Position numbers and translations under genes: made by a program. Below, piece by piece: positions 23,794 to 31,583 of a stretch of DNA of 64,000 bases. This DNA comes from Blautia sp. OF03-15BH. Its GTDB lineage: Bacteria > Bacillota > Clostridia > Lachnospirales > Lachnospiraceae. The DNA lies in NCBI RefSeq assembly GCF_003463065.1, contig NZ_QSCM01000001.1, positions 310,001-374,000 of the forward strand, in the 5' to 3' direction. A model generated the notes under the pieces. That model was not told the origin of the DNA and searched no databases. It saw only the letters and a list, made by a program, of their open reading frames with translations. How positions within the stretch are numbered: position 1 is the first letter of the stretch; the number at the start of each line of letters is the position of its first letter.

Positions 23794-24930
23794 ATGACTG
23801 CAAAGAAACCGCCTATGGGCTGGAACTCCTGGAATACGTTCGGGGAGAACATCAATGAAAAGCTGATCATGGAGATGGCAGATCAGCTGGTGAACGACGG
23901 ATATAAGGACGCCGGTTATGAGTACGTGATCATCGACGACTGCTGGTCCTTAAAAGAGCGTGTGGACGGAAAGCTCGTTCCGGATCCAAAGCTTTTCCCC
24001 AGCGGAATGAAAGCACTTTCCGATTATATTCATTCCAAAGGGCTGAAATTTGGCATGTATTCCTGTGCCGGAACAAAGACCTGTGCCGGCTATCCCAGCA
24101 GCTACGGTCACGAATTCGAGGATGCCCGCCAGTTCGCCGAATGGGGTGTGGACTACCTGAAATATGATTTCTGTAACTTCCCGGTAAGCGGCGATGCGAA
24201 AAACGCCTATCTTACGATGGCTATGGCCCTTCGCCACACCGGCCGCGACATCCTTTTTGCCGCCTGCAACTGGGGTAAATACGATCCCTCTGGCTGGATG
24301 CGCTCCAGAGGCGCTCACACCTACCGTTCCACCGGAGACATTTTCGACGTGCCGAGAAGCTATCAGGATATCTTCAAACAGCAGGTGGAAAACATCGAGG
24401 GCAACGCTCCCGGCTGCTACAATGATCTGGACATGCTTATCGTTGGCATGCACGGAAAAGGAAACGTCGGCATCGGCGGTTGCAGCGATGAGCAGTATCT
24501 CCAGCACTTTGCCATGTGGGCATTCCTTACTTCCCCGCTGATCATCGGCGCCGATATCCGGAGCATTGACGGGTCCAACAAAGCAACTCTTCTGAACAAA
24601 GGCCTCATCGCCATCAACCAGGACGGGGAGTGCTGCCCTGCTTTTCTCATTGAGAATGTCGGTGACAAACACTATACCTTAGGCAAAATCCTCTCCGGGA
24701 ACCGCGTGGCCATCGGCTTTTTCAACATCGGCGAGCCGACCGAAGGCCCCTGCCATATGAGCATCTGCTTTGACGATCTCGGCATCCATTCCGAGTCCGG
24801 TCTTTTCCTGAAGATCACCGATGCCATCACCGGCGAAGAGCTTGGTACCTTCCAGGATGCCTACACCGCCGTCCTTCGCGGCTGCCAGTCTCAGGTTGTC
24901 ATCGCAGAGCTGGTAAAACCGGAGAAATAA
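23794..24930 (+). CDS. GH27-family alpha-galactosidase
   Basis: Retaining glycoside hydrolase of 378 residues. The family opening PPMGWNSWNTFG is at 6-17 and DDCW at 48-51. The nucleophile is D125 in YLKYDFCNF and the acid/base is D182 in RSTGDIFD. CNWGKYDP and GCYNDLDMLIVG are also characteristic. There is no signal peptide, so it acts inside the cell on imported alpha-galactosides (inference). The ribosome-binding site AAAGAGG is modest. A zinc-ribbon gene starts on its stop codon. GH27 can also include isomalto-dextranases, but the motifs favour galactosidase. Confidence 0.9.
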   Translation: MTAKKPPMGWNSWNTFGENINEKLIMEMADQLVNDGYKDAGYEYVIIDDCWSLKERVDGKLVPDPKLFPSGMKALSDYIHSKGLKFGMYSCAGTKTCAGYPSSYGHEFEDARQFAEWGVDYLKYDFCNFPVSGDAKNAYLTMAMALRHTGRDILFAACNWGKYDPSGWMRSRGAHTYRSTGDIFDVPRSYQDIFKQQVENIEGNAPGCYNDLDMLIVGMHGKGNVGIGGCSDEQYLQHFAMWAFLTSPLIIGADIRSIDGSNKATLLNKGLIAINQDGECCPAFLIENVGDKHYTLGKILSGNRVAIGFFNIGEPTEGPCHMSICFDDLGIHSESGLFLKITDAITGEELGTFQDAYTAVLRGCQSQVVIAELVKPEK

Positions 24931-25124
24931 TGGCACACTGTAAAGAATGTGGGCGCTCTCTCACCAAAGACGAGATCGCCCTCCACAAAAAGATCTACAA
25001 CCGTGACGCCGAAGAATTTTTCTGTATCGACTGCAGTAGCCGGTATCTGGATGTATCTGTTGATCTGCTTCGCCAGAAAATCGTAGAATTTAAAAAAATG
25101 GGCTGTACGTTGTTTGAAGCGTGA
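24930..25124 (+). CDS. Small zinc-ribbon protein
   Basis: A 64-residue protein with CKEC (about 4-7) and CIDC (about 32-35), two CxxC pairs expected to bind zinc. Its ATG shares the last base of the alpha-galactosidase stop codon, so the two are coupled. The C-terminal half (VDLLRQKIVEFKKMGCTLFEA) looks helical. Similar short proteins occur in clostridia without assigned function. It is followed by a large inverted repeat. Confidence 0.75.
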   Translation: MAHCKECGRSLTKDEIALHKKIYNRDAEEFFCIDCSSRYLDVSVDLLRQKIVEFKKMGCTLFEA

Positions 25125-25188
25125 TATTCCGCTCTGCAGGAGCGTAGCCGATTTCTCTGAAATCGTTCAGGGATTTGGGGTGTTTTCC

Positions 25189-25269
25189 AAAAGCAAAACG
25201 GACAGGCGCTGTCAATGGTGACGCAGCCGTTCCTCTTGACCATTGACAGCGGTCGGCTGTTTTGCTTTT
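25189..25269 (+). repeat. Nested long inverted repeat at the left edge of the AT-rich block
   Basis: Outer arms AAAAGCAAAAC (25189-25199) and GTTTTGCTTTT (25259-25269), inner arms CGCTGTCAATGGT (25207-25219) and ACCATTGACAGCG (25239-25251), all perfect and symmetrically spaced. The trailing TTTTT would let it terminate the alpha-galactosidase transcript. The perfect nested arms and the position at a composition change also suggest a mobile-element end. A smaller hairpin GATTTC-TCT-GAAATC lies just before it. Confidence 0.75.
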
Positions 25270-25305
25270 TATCTCAGAAATGAAGCACATTCTATTGGAG
25301 GTTAT

Positions 25306-25821
25306 ATGAGGTTACTATTTGAAATGGATAAACGCGATTATGACAATTGCACTCATGGGTTTGTGCGAAATTCGGCAAGAAGCATCATAATCCGCGGAAA
25401 AAAGATTGCTATGATCCATAGCTTAAAATATGACTATTACAAGTTTCCAGGCGGTGGAATGGAAGGAGAGGAATCTCCTGTCCGTGCGATGATACGTGAA
25501 ACTCGTGAAGAAGCAGGTTTGGTGGTCAGACCTGATACGATAAAAGAATACGGCTATGTGCATCGTATTCAAAAAAGTGATAAAGATGCAACGGAATGCT
25601 TTGTACAGGATAACTATTACTACCTCTGCGATGCTGAAAACGAAACTGTTGCACAGTGCTTAGACAATTATGAAGCAATGGAAAGTTTTACATTGGAATT
25701 TGTCGAACCACACATTGCAATTCAAAAGAATCGTAATGTGTGGAACAGTCCCCATAACTCTATGATGTTCGAGCGTGAAGCCCGGGTTATAGAATTGCTG
25801 ATCGAGGAGGGACTGCTGTAA
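25306..25821 (+). CDS. NUDIX hydrolase in the accessory block
   Basis: A 171-residue NUDIX protein. The box GGGMEGEESPVRAMIRETRE continues EEAGL (about 49-73), with the catalytic REXXEE. N-terminal FEMDKRDYDNCTHGFVRNSA and the C-terminal HNSMMFEREARVIELLIEEG differ from the MutT-like gene at 6467, so it is not a duplicate. GGAGG lies 5 nt before the ATG at 25306. Base composition is more AT-rich than in neighbouring genes, which suggests transfer. Substrate unknown. Confidence 0.85.
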   Translation: MRLLFEMDKRDYDNCTHGFVRNSARSIIIRGKKIAMIHSLKYDYYKFPGGGMEGEESPVRAMIRETREEAGLVVRPDTIKEYGYVHRIQKSDKDATECFVQDNYYYLCDAENETVAQCLDNYEAMESFTLEFVEPHIAIQKNRNVWNSPHNSMMFEREARVIELLIEEGLL

Positions 25822-26022
25822 TCGCAAATTTCATGTAAATGCTATAACTACAGTACGTCCACCTTCACGTTTGTGAGGTTCTTAGAATCTCATTATTTTC
25901 TGTGATTTTCGTGTCTTTATTGTCCTGTGTTATAGGATTTCTACGCTATATTTCTGTTCTCTTCATTTTTTAGTATCAAAATGGTATCACAGCCAGATTT
26001 TCATGAGCTGTCAACTTTCCGG
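25822..26022. other. Intergenic region before the toxin-antitoxin locus
   Basis: AT-rich, no gene seen. It contains CCACCTTCACG (25859-25869) within a weak dyad; the same 11 bp recur at 27563-27573 on the other side of the accessory block. Confidence 0.45.
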
Positions 26023-26051
26023 TTGCAGATTCCCACCTTGACTGTTATAAT
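26023..26051 (+). promoter_or_regulatory. Sigma-A promoter for the small toxin mRNA
   Basis: TTGCAG (26023-26028), 17 bp, TATAAT (26046-26051). The transcript should start near 26058, leaving a leader of about 160 nt before the toxin ATG. The leader folds into nested stems: GAGGGT (26098-26103) with ACCCTC (26160-26165), and a perfect GAGTGCTA-G-TAGCACTC hairpin at 26108-26124. Confidence 0.75.
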
Positions 26052-26216
26052 CGAAACATGGGTGCTACCATAACGGTAGGCGGTTAGTCCTTCTCCAGAG
26101 GGTTGCAGAGTGCTAGTAGCACTCGTTTTGCAACGACCGAGGTGAAACGGAGACCTGTGACCCTCTGATTACATAGAAACTCGCAAGAGAATCCAGTGGA
26201 AAGGAGGGCTAAGCCA

Positions 26217-26315
26217 ATGAGTATTGTTGACTTCATAACAGTAGTGAGCTTCGGCTTAACCTGCTTTAGTATCGGATATACATTAGGCAAAGATAATCAT
26301 AAACCACAAAAATAA
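26217..26315 (+). CDS. Small hydrophobic toxin-like peptide (type I toxin candidate)
   Basis: A 32-codon ORF that begins MSIVDFITVVSFG and ends KDNHKPQK. It has one hydrophobic helix (about 3-24) and a charged tail, the layout of holin-like type I toxins in Firmicutes. AAGGAGGG lies 8 nt before the ATG. The long folded leader and a convergent small RNA gene with its own strong promoter support the assignment. The peptide would insert in the membrane and slow growth when not held down by the antisense RNA (family knowledge, not shown here). Confidence 0.65.
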   Translation: MSIVDFITVVSFGLTCFSIGYTLGKDNHKPQK

Positions 26316-26397
26316 CCGCCCTGTCTGCAAACTAAGCGGTTATCTTTGTAATCAATAAGTATGTGGACTAACCGTCTATCGGTAGCACTCTTTTTCT
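26308..26397 (-). ncRNA. Candidate antisense antitoxin RNA
   Basis: Predicted from the promoter at 26404-26432 to the shared terminator at 26312-26343, about 90 nt. It overlaps the 3' end of the toxin mRNA. Its first bases, GAGTGCTACCGATAGACGG then TTAGTCC, closely resemble the 5' end of the toxin mRNA (26061-26090) because the DNA carries an inverted copy at 26365-26390. Confidence 0.55.
26312..26343. terminator. Bidirectional terminator shared by toxin mRNA and antisense RNA
   Basis: ATAACCGC (26312-26319) and GCGGTTAT (26336-26343) form an 8-bp stem that starts inside the toxin stop codon. The minus-strand reading continues into TTTTTG, and the plus-strand reading into ATCTTTG, so it should stop both convergent transcripts. 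Confidence 0.7.
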
Positions 26398-26403
26398 ATA
26401 ATC

Positions 26404-26432
26404 ATATTAGCACGCATTTGTGAGAATGTCAA
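26404..26432 (-). promoter_or_regulatory. Strong sigma-A promoter for the antisense RNA
   Basis: Perfect TTGACA (26432-26427), 17-bp spacer ending TGC, TAATAT (26409-26404) on the minus strand. No protein-coding frame lies downstream of it before the terminator, so it should drive a small RNA. Confidence 0.8.
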
Positions 26433-26477
26433 AATTTTTTTATTCTACATAGTGTAACGTCTCGACCCGCCGAAAAT

Positions 26478-26792
26478 TTAATTTTCTCTTTTATGTCTAT
26501 CTATAAGCAACAGAATAAACATAACAAACCATATCGCCCATGCAATTAAACAACCAGTTCCTATATACCAAATATCTATAATCATTCCAGCAATAAAAGG
26601 AAGTGACATAAACATCACTCTCTTCCCATATGCCTTACACATAGCATTTTCATCATATTTTTTTCGTTCTTCTGCCGATTTCATATTATAACCAGACAAG
26701 AATTTAGATGCTTGTCCTTTTGACCTATAAAACCATATTCCAAATAAAAGCATAATCACTGCCATTGCAAAGTCAAAAACAATATAGAACAT
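26478..26792 (-). CDS. DUF3784-type small membrane protein
   Basis: A 104-residue protein with three predicted helices (about 3-20, 60-80, 80-98). Between the first two lies ASKFLSGYNMKSAEERKKYD, the hallmark of the DUF3784 family, and YGKRVMFM follows. The function of the family is not known. It belongs to a run of three small membrane-protein genes on the minus strand in AT-rich DNA. Confidence 0.8.
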   Translation of the reverse strand: MFYIVFDFAMAVIMLLFGIWFYRSKGQASKFLSGYNMKSAEERKKYDENAMCKAYGKRVMFMSLPFIAGMIIDIWYIGTGCLIAWAIWFVMFILLLIDRHKREN

Positions 26793-26829
26793 CTAATGCC
26801 TCCTTTCAGTCGTTTCCACAAGCTTGGAG

Positions 26830-27018
26830 TTACTTATCTTCTGCATCCAAACCAAATTCTTTTTCGTTTTGGATATCTTCATCTTCATCAGTTTTCTTTC
26901 CAGTGATAGCACTGTAGGCTTCTTGGATGCCATTTTTCACTGCCCATTTGATAACAAAATACAGCGCAATCAAAATAACAATTGCGGTTCCTCCACTTAT
27001 ACCTAATTCATTCCACAT
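26830..27018 (-). CDS. Small single-pass membrane protein
   Basis: A 62-residue protein with one helix (about 8-25, GGTAIVILIALYFVIKWAV), then KNGIQEAY and an acidic tail (KKTDEDEDIQNEKEFG). The IKWAVKNGI.EAY element occurs in a group of short clostridial membrane proteins (possibly DUF6019). It lies between the DUF3784 and SdpI-like genes and is probably co-transcribed. Function unknown. Confidence 0.65.
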   Translation of the reverse strand: MWNELGISGGTAIVILIALYFVIKWAVKNGIQEAYSAITGKKTDEDEDIQNEKEFGLDAEDK

Positions 27019-27067
27019 AATTCAATCCTCCAAATTCCAATTTTCATTTCCGCCAATCGTAAGTTAG

Positions 27068-27433
27068 CTATTTTTTCATTCCTTGCTCTGTAAAATGCTT
27101 ATGCAGAAAAAATTCTGTCGGAATAATTGTAAGCACCATAATTCCTAATTGTGAAAACACCAAATAAACAGAAATCATTTCAAAGTTTGTATCATCTTTC
27201 GTTAAGATCAAAATAAAAATAGATAGTATCAGCAGAATAATTCCTAAAACAAAGTTTATGCCGCCCCAACATCTGTGTGCATATCTCCATGTTTCATCAT
27301 TCATCCTTGACATAGTAGTTCGATATCCTGAATTCCCCTGCCGATCTTTAGGAGGCTTATCTTTCCACGTATATCCCAATATAATCATGGATAACGGTAC
27401 TAAAAGTGAACACACGGATAAAAATATAAACAT
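27068..27433 (-). CDS. SdpI-family membrane protein
   Basis: A 121-residue protein with three helices. After the first helix comes NSGYRTTMSRMNDETWRYAHR, which matches the SdpI motif (GYRT...S..NE.TW.YA). SdpI in Bacillus gives immunity to the SdpC killing factor; many homologues have no known toxin partner. Here it is near a candidate small membrane toxin at 26217, but no functional link can be claimed. It is the first gene of the three-gene run. Confidence 0.78.
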   Translation of the reverse strand: MFIFLSVCSLLVPLSMIILGYTWKDKPPKDRQGNSGYRTTMSRMNDETWRYAHRCWGGINFVLGIILLILSIFILILTKDDTNFEMISVYLVFSQLGIMVLTIIPTEFFLHKHFTEQGMKK

Positions 27434-27792
27434 TACAGAGATCTCCTTCGGTAATTTTCAAAATTTTATTTAAAAATTTTCGTTTTATCTTTGCTTTATT
27501 CTACCATGGTTCATTTTAAAATACTATTCCAATATACACAAGCAGAAAAAAAGAGAGCTTTTCCACCTTCACGGTTGGTGAACCTGCCTTTATTATATCA
27601 CGGGAGTTTTTTCACACAACGCTAAAGCTATTTTGACCTGACAATAAGAAAAAGGACCGTTTTCTGCGACGGTCCTTTTTCTTTTCCGAAATCTTTTCAT
27701 CTGGTCTGCTGTCCGCTGAACCAGAGACGCCGCTGCTGCAGTCAGAAGCGCCCGGTTCTTGATCTGCGGGATCAGCAGAGCCATCCGGCAGA
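27434..27792. other. Intergenic region with terminator of the chromate-transporter genes
   Basis: About 360 bp. The right edge of the AT-rich block lies here; CCACCTTCACG recurs at 27563-27573. A strong minus-strand terminator, AAAAAGGACCGT (27680-27669) with ACGGTCCTTTTT (27660-27649), ends the transporter unit. A 75-codon open frame over the terminator was rejected. Confidence 0.7.
27649..27680 (-). terminator. Rho-independent terminator of the chromate-transporter unit
   Basis: Perfect 12-bp arms around an 8-nt loop with A and T runs on both sides, so it could work in either direction. Confidence 0.9.
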
Positions 27793-28362
27793 TCATAGCA
27801 CCTTTTCCATGCAGGCCCACACAGTTTTCAGAACGCCTGCCAGCACCATGACGAAAATCGGATTTTTCTTAAATTTCTGGAGAAGTACCATGGAGATCAC
27901 AAAGATCACCACCAGACTCCAGTTCGTATCCGGAAGGGAAACAGACGCCCGTCCTCCCCAGAAAGCCGTGATCAGAATGGCAATTCCTGCGGAAGCGATC
28001 ATAGCTACCACTGCCGGTCTTAAGGAACCCAGGATTCCCTGGAGCATTCCCATGTTCCGGTATTTCAGATACAGCTTTGCCAACAGAGTAACGATCACAC
28101 AGGATGGAAGAATACAGCCAAATGTCGCCACGACCGCCCCCGGGATCCCGGCAATCTTGATGCCCACAAAGGTAGCCGAGTTCACGGCAATGGGACCGGG
28201 AGTCATCTGAGAGATCGTGATAAGATCTGTAAATTCCTCCATGGAAAGCCACTGATGAAGCGTCACCACCTGCCCCTGGATCAGAGGCATGGCCGCATAC
28301 CCGCCGCCGAAGCTGAACATTCCAATCTGAAGAAAGCTGATAAACAGCTGCAGATAAATCAT
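27793..28362 (-). CDS. Chromate transporter-family protein, half 2
   Basis: Half-size CHR-family membrane protein of 189 residues. The signature FSFGGGYAAMPLIQ is at about 17-30, and SQMTPGPIAVNSATFVG follows, as in ChrA-type transporters. Bidomain ChrA proteins have two such halves; here two separate genes overlap by 4 bp and likely form a heterodimer. The substrate may be chromate, sulfate or another anion; no resistance genes are nearby. Confidence 0.87.
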   Translation of the reverse strand: MIYLQLFISFLQIGMFSFGGGYAAMPLIQGQVVTLHQWLSMEEFTDLITISQMTPGPIAVNSATFVGIKIAGIPGAVVATFGCILPSCVIVTLLAKLYLKYRNMGMLQGILGSLRPAVVAMIASAGIAILITAFWGGRASVSLPDTNWSLVVIFVISMVLLQKFKKNPIFVMVLAGVLKTVWACMEKVL

Positions 28363-28940
28363 GCCTTTTTCCTCCTTCCACGGATCCAGGTCCGCAATGC
28401 ACCGATCAGTCCGCTTGCGATAACCACATAGATCACATTGACTTCAAAGACACAGGCTGCCAGAAACGCGCCTGCCATGATCACCAGGGAAAAAGGATCT
28501 TTTTCCTTCACAATCCCGCTTCCCATATCAAAAACCACAGAAGCGATCACAGCTCCCACGCCGGCCTGCATACCGTTCAGCATCTGACTCACAAAGAAAT
28601 TACTCTGAAAGACGCTGTAAAAAACAGACAGGATCGAAAGGATCAGAAACGGCGGCAAAATAGTCCCTGCGATTGCTGTCAGTGCACCGACAAGCCCCGC
28701 CAGTTTATAACCAACCACAATGGCCCCGTTCACGGCGATCGCCCCCGGTGAAGACTGTGCGATCGCGATCAGATCGAGCATCTCCGGCTCTTCGATCCAG
28801 TGATAATCATCCACAAATTTCTTTTTCATCAGTGTTACGATGACGTAACCGCCGCCAAAGGTAAAAGTACTGAGATAAAGTGTGGATACAAACAATTTCC
28901 ATAACAACTTTTTCTTTTTCAAAACCGCCCCTGCTTTCAT
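28359..28940 (-). CDS. Chromate transporter-family protein, half 1
   Basis: Half-size CHR-family membrane protein of 193 residues. STFTFGGGYVIVTLMKKKFV and AQSSPGAIAVNGAIVVGYKLAG are the family signatures. It precedes its partner with a 4-bp overlap. The ATG at 28940 has no strong ribosome-binding site; TTG at 28922 after AGGGGCGG is an alternative start. It follows the AAA+ gene by 15 bp and may belong to the same transcript. Confidence 0.87.
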   Translation of the reverse strand: MKAGAVLKKKKLLWKLFVSTLYLSTFTFGGGYVIVTLMKKKFVDDYHWIEEPEMLDLIAIAQSSPGAIAVNGAIVVGYKLAGLVGALTAIAGTILPPFLILSILSVFYSVFQSNFFVSQMLNGMQAGVGAVIASVVFDMGSGIVKEKDPFSLVIMAGAFLAACVFEVNVIYVVIASGLIGALRTWIRGRRKKA

Positions 28941-28955
28941 TTCTTATATAATCAA

Positions 28956-30443
28956 TCAACCCAGAAGATTTTTTACCATATCCGCATGGAAGACGACTTC
29001 AGAAACATGATCCACCTCGATCTGATACAGGGCATTCGCTGCGAGATGCTCTGCCGCCTGCTCCAGATCACGGATTCCTGTGGTATCTCTGTATTTTTCA
29101 ATGACCGCATCCAGTCCGTCCGGTGCTACCTGACACTCATTTTCCTTAAGGCTCATCCGTTTCAATACCTTGGGAAGAGCGAATCTTGAGAAAATGACCT
29201 TCTTCTCCTCATCCGTATAATCCGGAATGTCAATCACTGCAAAACGGGACATCAGCGGTGCGCTGATCTGATCCTTCTCATTGGCCGTGGCAATGGGATA
29301 AACGCCGACCGTCGGGATCATACACTCCATGTAGTTGTCCGTGAAGCCCAGGTTATCGAGAAGCGTCAAAAGCACATCTGCCGGATTTCCGTTTCCTTTT
29401 CCGGAAGCAGCTTTATCCAGTTCATTGATGATAAAGACCAGGTTAGACTCTCCTGCTGCTGAAAAAGCCTCCATGATGATACCTGGTTTTGCATTTGCAT
29501 AAATACGGGAGCTTCCGGTGAGCTGCTCCGGATCGTTGATGGAACTCATATCCAGAGTTGTCCATGGCAGCCGGAGGATCCGCGCCACCGCGTAGGCGAT
29601 CTGGGATTTACCGGTTCCTGCCGGTCCAACCAGAAGAAGACCATATGCAGGAAGCGTATGTGTCCGGTTAATCTGGATGATGGTCTCGATGATTCTCTGT
29701 TTCACCTTCTCCATGCCGTAGAGTTCTTCATCCAGGATCCGGCGTGCCTCCACAGGATCAATAGCTTCAAAATAATTATTTTTCCACTGCACATTCATCA
29801 TAATGGAAAGAGCTCTCTGCGCATGACGGCGCTCCTCCGGGGAAACCTCATGGGAACGGGCGACTGCCAGGTTTCTTCTGGCCCAGAGGCGGATGTTATC
29901 AGGAAGGGTTCTTCCTGCACAGGTCATAAAATCCGTGATGCTCTGGATGCTGGTGAGCTTCATCTCATCACCGGTCTCGTCCTGTTCCTCATCCTCGGTT
30001 TCCTCTTCCGGTGCATTACTGGAGAGAAGTCTTTCTATCATAAACTGCAGGAAACCGTCTTCGGCTGAAAGTTTGGTTCCGCCTCCGAAGGCTGTTTCCC
30101 TGATCTTATAGACTGCATAGCCCTCCGGAGTATTCTGACCAGAAAGGCGTACATGGATGTGATTGTCTCCCAGCCAGCGGATCAGGCTTACAAAACGGGC
30201 ATCCACCTTCCGGATATCCGCGCTCATAACGCCATCTTCTTCCTGAAATTCAAAAGCAGTCTTTTTCTCCGGATTGGAAAAAACACCACAGGAATGATGT
30301 TTCCACTGTCTCTCGGAATTGGAAAGCACAAGGATCGGCTGTTCCGGTGAAGTCGTGTTCTCGTTGGAAGCAAAAGTGGTATATGTACAAACGGAATCTT
30401 CTGTTTTTTCTGTTGATGCATTGCTGAAATCGAATACTGGCAT
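28956..30443 (-). CDS. Lon-like AAA+ ATPase without protease domain
   Basis: A 495-residue cytoplasmic ATPase. The N-terminal 220 residues match nothing recognised and include an acidic stretch (about 145-160). The AAA+ module has Walker A GPAGTGKS (273-280). The Walker B region reads LVFIINELDKA, with N340 where an aspartate is usual and E341 kept. The sensor-1 region TANEKDQISAPLMSRF and the C-terminal lid resemble Lon, but no Ser-Lys protease domain follows. The second ATG (30443) is chosen because AGGAG lies 8 nt upstream. Role unknown; it may act as a remodelling chaperone or metal-insertion ATPase. Confidence 0.75.
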   Translation of the reverse strand: MPVFDFSNASTEKTEDSVCTYTTFASNENTTSPEQPILVLSNSERQWKHHSCGVFSNPEKKTAFEFQEEDGVMSADIRKVDARFVSLIRWLGDNHIHVRLSGQNTPEGYAVYKIRETAFGGGTKLSAEDGFLQFMIERLLSSNAPEEETEDEEQDETGDEMKLTSIQSITDFMTCAGRTLPDNIRLWARRNLAVARSHEVSPEERRHAQRALSIMMNVQWKNNYFEAIDPVEARRILDEELYGMEKVKQRIIETIIQINRTHTLPAYGLLLVGPAGTGKSQIAYAVARILRLPWTTLDMSSINDPEQLTGSSRIYANAKPGIIMEAFSAAGESNLVFIINELDKAASGKGNGNPADVLLTLLDNLGFTDNYMECMIPTVGVYPIATANEKDQISAPLMSRFAVIDIPDYTDEEKKVIFSRFALPKVLKRMSLKENECQVAPDGLDAVIEKYRDTTGIRDLEQAAEHLAANALYQIEVDHVSEVVFHADMVKNLLG

Positions 30444-30583
30444 AATCATTCTCCTTTACTTATCTTCCTGCCTGCGGATTGCCTGGCTGCTCCGCAGCTT
30501 CCGCAAACCCACAACCATCGTAACTGTCCAGTACCTTCAAAGGGATAGTGGTTCCTGCACAATTACCAAACATCCATAGTCTA
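30444..30583 (-). other. Short intergenic gap
   Basis: 140 bp between the CobW-type GTPase gene and the AAA+ gene. No clear terminator or dyad was seen; there is a ribosome-binding site for the AAA+ gene near 30453. Confidence 0.4.
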
Positions 30584-31549
30584 TCATGAATTTTTATGCA
30601 CAACAACCGCATTTTCAAAAAAAGAACGGATCTTCTCTTTGTCCAGCTTTTCACCGATGACGATGATCACATCCTGTCCGGCAGCTACCGGTTTTACCGT
30701 CAGCTCACGGGCGGTGGCATTGAGTTCCAGCCACTGTCCCCTTTCATCCAGCAGGAAGCCCTTGACCCGGTGGACTTTTCCACAGGAAGGATCCTTCAGA
30801 AGATTTTCTGCGATCGTCTTCGCCCGCTCCACCTCTGTCTTCTGATCCATAAAATAAAGAGACTGAAAGACTTCCTCCTCACTCAGATCCAGCTTTCTCC
30901 AACTCTCTGCATGAAAACCACTCTCGGAAATGCCCTTCCATTCTTCATCGGTCAGGTCTTCCCACTTTTTCCCGAAAATATCCTTCTCCGGATCCAGTCT
31001 CCGGCTGCACTGAACACCTTCCAGTGCCCGGTTTAAGTGAACCTTCGTATCCGCGATTTCCTCCGGTGATGCATCCTCCGTCTTACTTAAGAGGATTTTT
31101 CCCGCATTTGCCACCTCGGAAGCCAGAATATAATCTGCTTCTTCGGAAAGCTCCGGAGAAAGATGTGCATCCACAACGGTAAGAACGCTTCCTACCTGGT
31201 ACCAGCGGTCCAGCGGCTCTTCCCTTAAAGCATCGAAAAATTCATCCACATCAAACACACCGGAGGGCTCCACCAGCACCCGGTCGTAACCGCACATGCC
31301 CATGGCGATAAGCTTCGTCTTGAAACGTCTCCGGTGGCAGTCCTTATCACAGCCCCCGGAAACCATCTCCAGCTCACAATGCTCCCCTTCCAGATCCTGC
31401 AGAAGCATCATATCTACATTAACTGCACCGAAATCATTTTCCAGAATCCCGATATTTTCTCCTTTTCCCATGAGATATTCCGCATAGTTCCGGATAAATG
31501 TCGTCTTTCCGGCTCCCAGGAAACCGGTGATCAGATCGATCTTTACCAT
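30584..31549 (-). CDS. CobW/G3E-family GTPase
   Basis: Metal-handling P-loop GTPase of 321 residues. Walker A is GFLGAGKT (9-16), ILENDFGAVNVD is switch I, and VEPSGVFDVDEF is the DxxG-equivalent region. The usual CXCC metal motif is replaced by SGGCDKDCHRRR, with two cysteines and a histidine. A CobW C-terminal domain (about 230-315) follows. Such proteins deliver zinc, cobalt or other ions to client enzymes. AAAGGA precedes the ATG. It lies between a flavoprotein and an AAA+ gene; the client cannot be named. Confidence 0.87.
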   Translation of the reverse strand: MVKIDLITGFLGAGKTTFIRNYAEYLMGKGENIGILENDFGAVNVDMMLLQDLEGEHCELEMVSGGCDKDCHRRRFKTKLIAMGMCGYDRVLVEPSGVFDVDEFFDALREEPLDRWYQVGSVLTVVDAHLSPELSEEADYILASEVANAGKILLSKTEDASPEEIADTKVHLNRALEGVQCSRRLDPEKDIFGKKWEDLTDEEWKGISESGFHAESWRKLDLSEEEVFQSLYFMDQKTEVERAKTIAENLLKDPSCGKVHRVKGFLLDERGQWLELNATARELTVKPVAAGQDVIIVIGEKLDKEKIRSFFENAVVVHKNS

Positions 31550-31583
31550 TTTTGTGTCCTTTCTGTTCCGTCAGCACACAGAT

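Noticed and set aside
25243..25305. Longer start for the second NUDIX gene
   Set aside because: The extension lies inside the large inverted repeat; GGAGG supports the ATG at 25306.
27593..27820. 75-codon minus-strand frame after the chromate transporter
   Set aside because: It starts inside the transporter end and runs across a strong terminator; no ribosome-binding site.
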